38,895 nt of DNA from Chara braunii (lineage: Eukaryota; Streptophyta; Charophyceae; Charales; Characeae): the NCBI GenBank assembly GCA_003427395.1, contig BFEA01000110.1, positions 275,361 to 314,255 of the forward strand, in the 5' to 3' direction. A model generated the notes under the pieces. It was given only the letters and a program-made list of their open reading frames with translations. It was not told the origin of the DNA and did no database searches. The translations under genes and the position numbers were made by a program. This document shows, in pieces, positions 31,565 through 38,895 of this stretch; position 1 is the first letter of the stretch; every line of letters begins with the position of its first letter.

Positions 31565-31617
31565 AAAATCTAAGATAAAATCTAAAAGAGAATCTTTTGG
31601 ATTTTATCTTAGATTTT
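31565..31617. repeat. 18-bp perfect inverted repeat
   Basis: AAAATCTAAGATAAAATC (31565-31582) faces GATTTTATCTTAGATTTT (31600-31617). The arm sequence also occurs at about 29938-29957 (GATTTTATCTTAGATTTTCC), so it is part of a dispersed repeat. The G/C palindrome GGAGGGGGTCCCCCTCC lies just after it (31624-31640). Confidence 0.8.
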
Positions 31618-31640
31618 TCTTTTGGAGGGGGTCCCCCTCC

Positions 31641-31981
31641 AACAGAACCTAAAAGAGCATTTGTGCGGGTCCCCCACCATTGCTGCCACCGACCACTTAG
31701 GCAACAGGGCAACATTCTGTTGGAGGGGGTATAAAATTCCCAATCCCCCCTTATCCCTTGCACAACAGATTAATTCTCATGCTGCTTTTACGATAAAACT
31801 TTGTTTTCTCTTTTTTCCTTCTTTATGATCCCCCCCGATTGTTCTGAAGACTGCGCCGGTTCGTTATAGGGAAACGAGTTGCAGTCTTTGGGAAAAGCGC
31901 CTGAATCAGACACTCTTTGGGAAAAGCGTCTGAATCAGGCACTCTTATTGCACCAGATGCGGGCGCGCTAGGGAAGGAGAT

Positions 31982-31983
<2 letters not shown>
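31641..31983. other. Spacer, no gene recognised
   Basis: Contains a duplicated TTGGGAAAAGCG(C/T)CTGAATCA unit (about 31888 and 31917). The TATAAAA at 31730-31736 has no gene attached. Confidence 0.45.
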
Positions 31984-32072
<89 letters not shown>

Positions 32073-32073
32073 N

Positions 32074-32160
<87 letters not shown>
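31984..32160. repeat. (GA)n microsatellite of about 177 bp
   Basis: A pure GA dinucleotide run with one undetermined base (32073). The true length is uncertain in an assembly. Confidence 0.95.
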
Positions 32161-32163
<3 letters not shown>

Positions 32164-32358
32164 ACCTGGCGGCTGACCTTTGCTACTCCCTACGATACGA
32201 TGAGCAGTGCAAAGGCCAGCAAGTAAGTCTCTAACCTTGCGACTGGGCTCTGCGACCTCCATTGATAGGATGAGCAAAATAGAATGAATCTGCCCCTAGG
32301 GCAGGGGAAAATACACCGCCATATGTTTTTGGTCCTCCCCCCTTTTCCTGCTCAGTTT

Positions 32359-32413
32359 CACTTCATTGTAGTTGCGCCCCTTCTTTTTGAACGGGCAACA
32401 ACTACATGAAGTG
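32359..32413. repeat. Long hairpin, about 25-bp stem
   Basis: CACTTCATTGTAGTTGCGCC faces GGGCAACAACTACATGAAGTG-like sequence around a CTTTTTG-type loop, with few mismatches. It is a longer relative of the hairpin at 23127-23175, and it likewise precedes an R4 copy. Confidence 0.75.
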
Positions 32414-32454
32414 GCGCCCGACCTTGGCACCTAGATCAAGCCAAGTTCGGACAC

Positions 32455-32850
32455 GCCAAGGGAAAGAAGACCCTGCTGAGCTTGAGTCCAGTTCTACTCT
32501 GTGAAATGACTGTGAAGGGTTGCCTGTTCGTCTCAGAACGACGAGCTGCCTCTCACAGAGAAATGAGGGGCCTCAAGGAAGGTTAAAAAAAAAGAAAAAA
32601 AAAAAAAAGAGGGAAAAGAATGAGCAATGGCCACGTATGTGGCCGTGACAGGTGGTTAGGTGCAGGTGTGTATATGTGCTGCGCCTGTTCTATTTTTGAA
32701 CAGCTACAACAATTTTGGCTGGGTACAGCCATTTCCTGAAGCATGGGGCCAGGGAAAATGGCCCGATGCTTTTGGAATTGGCAGACCTTGGTTCCCCTAG
32801 GGGGACATCAAGGTTTGTGGCCCTTGATCGCGAGCAGACCTTGGTTCTTC
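32455..32850 (+). repeat. Dispersed repeat family R4, copy 2
   Basis: Counterpart of 23585-24040: GAGTCCAGTTCTACTCTGTG, an A-rich stretch, SNGHVCGRDR (matching SNGREYGRGR), TTTTTGAACAG, then GWVQPFPEAWGQGKWPDAFG. In this frame it has TAG where copy 1 has CAG (FP then GDIK), so the frame is broken. ACAG|GTGGTTAGG at about 32650 and TTTTTGAACAG at about 32692-32702 keep donor- and acceptor-like sites. The CCTTGGTTC(C/T)(C/T)CTAGGGG(G/A)ACAT block is itself duplicated (about 32787 and 32839). Confidence 0.5.
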
Positions 32851-32867
32851 TAGGGGAACATATGGCT

Positions 32868-34045
32868 CCATTGACTAACAGGAGAACCTAGAGCGGATTT
32901 GCTTGCTTTTTTTTTTTTTTTTTTAGCACCCATCTTGAAAAGGATACGACAAATTTGTTGGCTCCAATCCCATTGGTGAACAGGAGAACGTAGAGCGGAT
33001 TTGCTTGCTTCTTTTTTTGTTGTTATTGGTAGTTTTCTGGAGGATTCTGGTGAGTTGTAAACACATTTACATTCTGATATTGTGGAATCTAGTTCTCTTC
33101 TCTGGGGTCTGGTCCCACCTGTGTTGTTAAGAAAACTCAACACGGAGTTTTCTACGACGAGCGACAACGTTCGACAGGATGTGGCCGTCGACAGGGCTGC
33201 GATCCCACNGTTGGAAGTATTTCGAAATGTTGATGTCCTACCGGGTGATTTGAATTTTTTTTTTTTTTTTTGTATAAGGACTGCGAATGGACTCCCGCAA
33301 TGGAGGGAAGGCGGCATGGGCAAGCGNCACGGAGTTGAGAAAGCTACCCTCCATGGTCGAGGGTAGGTTTCTCAACATGGTCAATGAAAAATTTTGCGAT
33401 TTTGGGGATTTTTAGTCGCCGTCTGCTGTTCCCCGTTTCTCGTATACTGTGTCAGGCACTCCGTCAGTGCAATGAAAGCCGTAACTGTCGTGCGTGGGCT
33501 CTATAAGGCCTCGCTCCGTTGCTCACCACATGCACAAACAAAAGAAAAAAGAAAGTCGATGTATGTTTTCGTGTTCTTGCCGATATTGATTGCTCTTTGG
33601 ACCCACTTCGACGTCCTCGACAGAAACCATTATTTTCGCATCATTTTCTTAAAATGAATAAAAACTGCTAAGAATAAATCTGAAATGCATTTTTCGGATT
33701 TTAAAAATGCGGTAAATGGTGTCACACCGTTGAGGTTTCTAAACTCAACGGCCGTAGGTGGGACCATTCTAGTGAGTTGTAAACACATTTACATTCTGAT
33801 ATTGTAGAATCTAGTTCTCTTCTCTGGGGTCGGGTCCCATTTAGCACATTGGCTAACAGGAGGAGGTAGAGCGGATTTGTTTGCCTTTTTTCTTTTTTGT
33901 TATTGGTCGTTTGGTGGAGGATTTTGGTGAGTTGTAAACACATACATTCTGATATTGTAGCCCATTGGCTAACAGGAGAACGTAGAGAGGATTTGCTTTG
34001 CTTTTTTTTTTTTTGTTATTAATAGTTCTGTCGAGGATTTTATTA
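32868..34045. repeat. Degenerate interspersed repeat (ACAGGAGAACGTAGAGCGGATTTG family)
   Basis: Fragments of one unit recur in the same orientation at about 32876, 32980-33123, 33770-33850, 33843-33962 and 33962-34045. Blocks: ACAGGAGAACGTAGAGCGGA, a T-rich stretch with GTTATTGGT, GTGAGTTGTAAACACAT, ACATTCTGATATTGT and GAATCTAGTTCTCTTCTCTG. The intervening sequence differs. Short open frames on the minus strand repeat the same peptide and are by-products. Confidence 0.7.
33334..33376. repeat. Hairpin with 17 of 18 stem positions matched
   Basis: GTTGAGAAAGCTACCCTC (33334-33351), loop CATGGTC, then GAGGGTAGGTTTCTCAAC (33359-33376), one mismatch. It could be a foldback scar or a small-RNA-type hairpin. 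Undetermined bases lie nearby (33209, 33327). Confidence 0.8.
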
Positions 34046-34721
34046 TTATTATTATTTTTTTTTTTTNTTATTAATTTTTTTTTTTCCCCTTTAAAGGTCA
34101 TTGTGCAAGGCCTTCATCCCAGTGGTGGTCGGAGAACCACCGGGATTGAGGCTTTGGGCCTGGTTGCACTATTCTTGAATCTTAAAAAATCAGGAGTTCA
34201 TCACCGCTGTACTAACTCTTGATGCCGTGTCCTGGATTTATATTGAAGAGCTGTCAGATTCACTATCGAAAACGTCGGGAATGAGACTGCTCTTGGTCTG
34301 GTGCTTCAAGAGGTGTCAGAAATGGCCCATCGGACGCACTCTTGAAGTTTCAACAGTTCCTGCCTGCAAGAGCTTTTTCATGAGTTTTTTTTTCAAACGA
34401 GGCCGATGGGTCCCTTCATGCGGTTTGCAAATTCTAGAGTTGGCCTCCTGTCTCGGTGGAAAAATCTTCGCTGCCCTGTCGTGTAGTGTCTGTCCGACAG
34501 TGAAGAAAGCTCACGAGAGTCGAGAGTCCGGAGTAAGTGCAGCGACGACAGCACTTGATGCCAATCCAGGAGTTTGAGATAGCGCTAGACGAACTCTCTA
34601 AAATTTTCATGTGTCCAGCTTAGTGCAGCGAGACCTTTTGTCTGGTCGGCCGCTCCATCTATTGGTGGGGAGCATCACTTGCTGGAAACGGGGTCCAGCG
34701 TCCCTTGAATACATCAAATTC
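34046..34721. other. Spacer with an unassigned open frame
   Basis: An open frame at 34227-34577 (plus, 116 codons) begins MSWIYIEELSDSLSKTSG, and the preceding frame ends TTGIEALGLVALFLNLKKSG. The two loosely resemble the helical N-terminal region of DDE-type transposases, but no catalytic motif is visible and I do not assign a family. A single N lies at 34067 in a poly(T) stretch. Confidence 0.3.
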
Positions 34722-35675
34722 AACATAGGATTCGTGAAAACCTAACAAAACAAATTGTTAGGTTTGCACGAAATCTATTGAAGATTATGATAGTATGTTT
34801 TTCAGGTCTCCTCCAGGAACAAAATTCCACGTGAAGTGAAATATCCGGAAAAAAAAAAACAGAAAATTAATTTTTCAGAACTACTGCAGGGGGTGAGGAA
34901 AAAAGCGGGTTTTTTCATAGAAAATCACAACCTGGTGAAGCACCCACCGTAGGTTCAAGAACTAAAATATCCTGATTTTTTGTTATCCAAAAAATATGTG
35001 TTTATAGTCCTATAAGATGTGTAGCATGATAAATTTATTCGGGGGTTTTCAAAACGCGCAAACATATTCTCCTGTTCGTGAATACGTTCGCTCGAACATG
35101 GTTTCCTATACATGGGCGAATTTATTATTTTTTATTGTTTGTTTTAATTTTTTTTCCTATATTTTTATTTTAAACTCGTGTTTGGCTAAGAATTTCAAGG
35201 TGTCTCCGAGGCAAAAGTTGTTTGTATTCTTATTTTAAATGACATATATTTTTTGATAAGGGTTTTATTGTTAAGTTTAAAAGTGATTTATAGTCCTATA
35301 AATTATTTTGTGCAGAGCTTGGCTTTTACCTAACTGCGGAAACTGACTTATAGTCCTATAAATGGGTATTCACCAAAACACGTTTTTTTTTACATCTTCC
35401 AAGTTTGCCTTATCATCCTTAAAAATTACCCTGTTTGAACTTTATTTTTTTGCCAATCTGACTTATAGTCATATAAAAGCATTTTGCAAGGAAGGTTTTT
35501 TTTGCACATTTTGAGGAACGCTAGACTTTTCACCTGATTTTTTGCCTCCTTTATCGCAAAACGATTAAAAACGCTCTCTTTTTGTGTAAAAAATAACAGT
35601 TTGACTTTTACTTTTTCATTCTATAAGAAATGTTAGGTTTTCTCCGATTGTGAGGTTTTCACGAATCCTCTGTTA
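34722..35675 (+). mobile_element. Non-autonomous DNA element with terminal inverted repeats, copy 2
   Basis: Partner of 19188-20126. The terminal inverted repeats are cleaner here: AGGATTCGTGAAAACCTAAC at the left and GAGGTTTTCACGAATCCT at the right. The 14-mer TTATAGTCCTATAA is intact at 35002-35015, 35288-35301 and 35348-35361, with a variant (TTATAGTCATATAA) at 35463-35476. Spacing matches copy 1 (60 bases between the second and third in both). The 73-codon open frame inside (35017-35238) has no domain. Confidence 0.8.
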
Positions 35676-36439
35676 TTCTTGGAAAACTATATTTCTGGAA
35701 CTCTTGGGACCCTGCCAGCATTGATTGCCCTGGGTTTCAGGGGATTGACTGTGCAGGGTGTATATTTCTTTAAACCACTAGTACCTTTGCCGCTTGGGAA
35801 AATAGCGGGCGTCGGGTAGGCGTCCGACCTTTTCAGAGGCCGAAACGAAACAACGGCCCGATCAGATTTATCAATGGCAGTCGTCTTCGGGCCCGGCCTC
35901 CGAAAATTCAGGAGTTTGGATCCCACATGGCGCTTTTAACAAAAAATCGGAAAAGCCCCTCGAAAGGAGGGTCCTTGCCTTTCTGTCCGTAAAAAATTTT
36001 TTTGGACTCCACAGGCCCGTCCTTCGAGGGGCTTTAGCAAAAATCCTGCCGAAGTATGTTGGTCCATTTGCGTCGGACCCAATCGCGCTGCCGTAAACGG
36101 CAAAAAAAATAAAAACTTTGTTTTTCGGTGCTCGCAGCTTTTAGGGAACAGGGCAGGGGGCTGGCGGCTTTTGCGAAACAAGTGTCTTTTCGCAGGGACA
36201 CCCGGCCTTGTCTACACGATGCACATAGTGAGTATGAACAGGCGAAATTTGTTTCGGGTCCCGAAAGCCCCGGTGCATTGTGGGATCCGAAATTTTACCC
36301 AAAATTGCCTCACTAACAATAGTGGGATAATTGATGAAAAAAAACGAAAGAAATGCTACTAAGCGGTTCGCCACACCACTGTGTCGAAAGCCTCAATTTT
36401 TTGACAGCTATCAGAATAAGTTCGACAGCAGCCCCATGA
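35676..36439. other. Spacer upstream of the 36440 gene
   Basis: Open frames on the minus strand (35687-35926, 35936-36181, 36141-36374) lack domains. The promoter of the downstream gene may lie here, but no TATA box or other core element could be assigned. One inverted repeat is listed separately. Confidence 0.4.
35952..36035. repeat. Inverted repeat AAAGCCCCTCGAA / TTCGAGGGGCTTT
   Basis: AAAGCCCCTCGAAAGGAGGG (35952-35971) faces CCCGTCCTTCGAGGGGCTTT (36016-36035), with 13 perfect outer pairs and weaker inner pairing. It is probably a small MITE-like remnant. Confidence 0.65.
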
Positions 36440-38347
36440 ATGCCCGAATGTCAAGTCCCCTCGTCAGTTCTGCGTGCGGATGGGGGCAAAGGCCTGATGG
36501 AGGCATCAAGTTGGCGGGCGCTGATATGCCTCAGCGGCAGACCGCAACGGTGGCCGACCGGTCGTGGACTCTTGCTGCCGGTCGCCCTTAAGGCGGTCCG
36601 GCGTCCAACGGGTCAGGTAGATATTTGTGCAGCCGCCAGTGATCTATGGCCTACCCACCACTGCCGCTATGTATGTTCTTGTCTCAAGGTGGGTACGGGT
36701 AACCCCCAGCGAATAGAAGCCGCAGCTGCCACGTGGCAAGAGATTATGAACCGTGGTAGTCTTATCCGCTCTGCCTCCCCTCTTCTTTCTCTCTCTCCTC
36801 CAGCAGGTACAGCCGGAGGAGCACCACCAACGCGATCAGCGGCAGGAGCAGCACGACCACCACGAACTCGATTGGCGGCAGCTATGGGACGAGGGGAGGA
36901 GGCGGTAGAGACATCGGACAGGGGAGCGATGGAGGGGGAGAGTGACGACCAATCACCTGCCACCGATCTTCTGGAGCAGCGCATCTTCAGGCCTGAGGAA
37001 ATGCTCCTTACGATGAAGAGGCAGAAACCAAGAAACTGGCACTGCTTGTGGAAGGGCTGGGATCTGCATACAGGCCAGCAATTGTACCACGTTCGCCATA
37101 TCCGAAGCTTCTTTACCTTGCAAACTCCATCGCCATCGCCATCGCCTTCGCCATCGCCATCGCCATCCTCGTCGAGTGGTGATGTGGCAAGCCAATCGAA
37201 GCTCATCCACCTGAACACACTTTTCGAGGCAAGTCAGAATTTCACGGCCGGTCTCGGTGGCCAATGGGAGGTGATGCTGGCACCAGGAGGAGAGTCGCTC
37301 ATGCATACTCACTTCCCTTCGGCCAAACTATACGTTCTGCCCAACAGAATAATGGCGGTAAATGGTCCTTTTCAATTGGATAAGCCACGTGGCAGCCAAT
37401 CAGATGGGCGAAGCAATGGCGATGGGCCTCGTCGGGACCTGGAGGAAGAGCTGCATGAGAATGCAGTAGGTGCCGGTAATCAGGCAGCCACAGACCCTCC
37501 TCCTCCTCCTCCTCCTGCTGCTGCTGCTGCTGCTGTGAGTGATGCGACCAAAGTCATAGGCGTAGAGCTCAACCTTGTTCGAGGAGACCATAGGCTCGCT
37601 CTTGTCGTCGTGTATGTGGATGGCATTTGGAATCGCGTATTGTTTGGACGAGAGACTCATCGGGATACCAGGGCTGAGTTTGTGGAGCCCAGCTTGCCCA
37701 CAGCAGAGGAGGAGGAGAATGGAGAACACGGCCCATGGACATGCCTCGACAACGAGTCCATTTCCATAGCTGAGGTCCATGAACTGCCTATCAACCGGAG
37801 GGGGAAAGCGAAGGAGGAGGTCTGCTTGGAGCCGGGGTTCGTCTTGACTCATAGAACGTCGGGATCCCGACGTGAAGCCATATCAGCATCGTCAGCAGAC
37901 GAGCCACGTGGTGAGGAGAGGGACTACCCTGAGCATGCCTGTGCAGAGAAGGGCCATGGCGGGGCAATCACGGGCGGTAAGGATAGATTCCACGTGGATG
38001 AACAAGGAGGAGAAGCAGGAGGAGGAGGAGGAGGGGGAGGGGGAGACACCACGTGGAAGGTCGTTCAGCTGCCGGACAACGCGGCCGTATATGCTCCTGC
38101 CACGTATTCCATGAATGGCGGGAAACCTTTAGACATCCTCGTTGAGTGGATGTTGCCCAATGTGCCATCGCCATCTTCTTCCTCCGGCCCCCAATCTCCC
38201 TCTTCCTCTCCCTCCCCCTTCCCCTCCCCCTCTGCTGCCATCGCCGGCCATGGCGCTGAGGTGGACACTCTCCTGCTGAATATCGGGGCAAATGGGAAGT
38301 ACCAAAGAATTCGCAGGGCCTCCTACGTCATTCCCGCTGCGTCCTAG
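36440..38347 (+). CDS. DUF3598/lipocalin-like protein with low-complexity insertions
   Basis: The only convincing host gene. The frame is open for 635 codons; function unknown. From about residue 199 the order of blocks fits the two-part DUF3598 family of cyanobacteria and plants. First comes NWHCLWKGWDLHTGQQLYHV with an IRSF motif (W and G of a lipocalin-like first strand). Then SAKLYVLPNRIMAVNG and GVELNLVRGDHRLALVVVYV (about residues 375-395). Near the end come LPDNAAVYAPATYSMNGG, DILVEWMLP and NGKYQRIRRASYVI. Between these lie a (Ser-Pro)n tract (about 229-245), a Pro then Ala tract (about 353-366), a Gly run (about 528-537) and a Ser/Pro tract (about 575-598), all encoded by simple repeats. 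The first 120-150 residues look non-coding or intronic. The true start may be an exon after the acceptor at 36806, or ATG 36884. It stops at TAG 38345-38347. Plastid location is likely only by analogy with plant relatives. Confidence 0.65.
   Translation: MPECQVPSSVLRADGGKGLMEASSWRALICLSGRPQRWPTGRGLLLPVALKAVRRPTGQVDICAAASDLWPTHHCRYVCSCLKVGTGNPQRIEAAAATWQEIMNRGSLIRSASPLLSLSPPAGTAGGAPPTRSAAGAARPPRTRLAAAMGRGEEAVETSDRGAMEGESDDQSPATDLLEQRIFRPEEMLLTMKRQKPRNWHCLWKGWDLHTGQQLYHVRHIRSFFTLQTPSPSPSPSPSPSPSSSSGDVASQSKLIHLNTLFEASQNFTAGLGGQWEVMLAPGGESLMHTHFPSAKLYVLPNRIMAVNGPFQLDKPRGSQSDGRSNGDGPRRDLEEELHENAVGAGNQAATDPPPPPPPAAAAAAVSDATKVIGVELNLVRGDHRLALVVVYVDGIWNRVLFGRETHRDTRAEFVEPSLPTAEEEENGEHGPWTCLDNESISIAEVHELPINRRGKAKEEVCLEPGFVLTHRTSGSRREAISASSADEPRGEERDYPEHACAEKGHGGAITGGKDRFHVDEQGGEAGGGGGGGGGDTTWKVVQLPDNAAVYAPATYSMNGGKPLDILVEWMLPNVPSPSSSSGPQSPSSSPSPFPSPSAAIAGHGAEVDTLLLNIGANGKYQRIRRASYVIPAAS
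36779..36806 (+). promoter_or_regulatory. Candidate 3' splice site
   Basis: A strong pyrimidine tract (about 36777-36801, CTCTTCTTTCTCTCTCTCCTCC) ends in CAGCAG, with AG at 36802-36803 or 36805-36806. It lies inside the long open frame, just where the sequence changes from unconserved to Gly/Ala-, then acid-rich. This suggests that an exon begins here and the upstream part of the frame is intron. An RNA read would decide. Confidence 0.45.
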
Positions 38348-38805
38348 TCTTTTTGTCCTTTCTCTTTCTGTTTGTTGTTTGTGTTTTTTTTTTTTTCCCC
38401 GACTCGTTCTCCTGCTGTCCTGGTTCTTTTGCTTCGTGCATGTCATGCTTGTAAAGCGAGCATCCTCTGTTTTTATATATATATATTTTATTATTATTTT
38501 TTTTATTATAAAGCGAGCATCCTTATCTTCCTTCTCTCTATCGTTTCAAACTTTGAAGCCTTAGGATTTCCCGAAGAACTCCTCCTTTCTCTTCACCGAA
38601 TTTTGATTCCAACTTTTCGTATTTTGCGTTCGCTTTATCTTAGATAAGATAAAACGACAAATGCCAGATGAAAACAAAAAAAAAAAGAAGCCAGATTTAA
38701 AGGTCGGGTAGGTTATAGATTGGGCAGTCTGAAGTTGGGAAATAGGTGAGCAGAGCGTGTTTTTTTCTTTTTCCTTTTTTCTTTTCGGAGAGGTGGAGCT
38801 CAGAG
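38348..38805 (+). other. 3' flank and likely 3' untranslated region of the 36440 gene
   Basis: T-rich sequence with TATATATATATATT (about 38474-38487). TAAAGCGAGCATCCT occurs twice, at 38452-38466 and 38509-38523, a direct duplication. TTTATCTTAGATAAGATAAA at 38634-38653 is nearly palindromic. No canonical AATAAA is obvious, which is usual for green-lineage genes. Confidence 0.45.
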
Positions 38806-38813
38806 AGCGAGCG

Positions 38814-38895
<82 letters not shown>
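38806..38895. repeat. (GCGA)n then (GA)n, running off the window end
   Basis: GAGCGAGCGAGC passes into a pure GA run of about 79 bases that reaches the last base of the window. The end is probably an assembly break. Confidence 0.95.

Noticed and set aside
34227-34577. DDE transposase gene
   Set aside because: Only a loose resemblance in helical N-terminal sequence; no catalytic triad or neighbouring conserved block is visible.

Overview
The window is eukaryotic and mostly non-coding. It is dominated by transposon-derived repeats, long (GA)/(CT) microsatellites, homopolymer runs, one 651-base assembly gap and a few single Ns. The mix is a Penelope-like element (PLE) carrying an N-terminal GIY-YIG nuclease (the Naiad/Chlamys type, known from green algae and protists), a gene with a DUF3598-like layout as in plants and cyanobacteria, and very repeat-rich spacers. 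I infer a green-lineage genome, most likely a charophyte such as Chara. No marker in the window proves the species.

Left part (1-6165): a purine-rich start and a G-box-rich spacer, then a nearly complete minus-strand PLE (1036-6165) bounded by two direct repeats of about 180-195 bp (pseudo-LTRs). One reading frame from 5758 down to about 2500 links a CCHC zinc knuckle, a charged coiled coil, a SAP-like motif, a GIY-YIG nuclease and the reverse transcriptase (RT) fingers. It is broken by eight in-frame stops. A 1-base shift then leads into the RT palm. The element is a recent but dead copy.

Middle (6166-26900): no convincing cellular gene. It holds a cluster of tRNA-derived (SINE-like) heads, all on the minus strand (7.1-8.8 kb), a tandem repeat able to form a cruciform, the N gap, four copies of an AT-rich foldback element (13.2-18.6 kb), and the first copies of three dispersed repeat families. 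One of these is a 0.94-kb element with terminal inverted repeats and internal palindromic 14-mers (copies at 19.2 and 34.7 kb). The second is a long repeat (21.7 and 26.9 kb). The third carries protein-like sequence with possible short introns (23.1 and 32.4 kb).

Right part (26900-38895): second copies of these repeats, a nested palindrome built from (GA)/(CT) tracts and three related hairpins (28.6-29.2 kb), a 91-T run that looks like the tail of a minus-strand SINE, a decayed LINE 3' end (30.1-30.6 kb), several near-perfect hairpins, and the only convincing cellular gene (36440-38347, plus strand). That gene looks like a DUF3598/lipocalin-like protein swollen by microsatellite-encoded Ser-Pro, Pro/Ala and Gly tracts. 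The window ends inside another (GA)n tract.

The genes do not form a pathway. The picture is one host gene beside a thick layer of retroelement and DNA-transposon debris.
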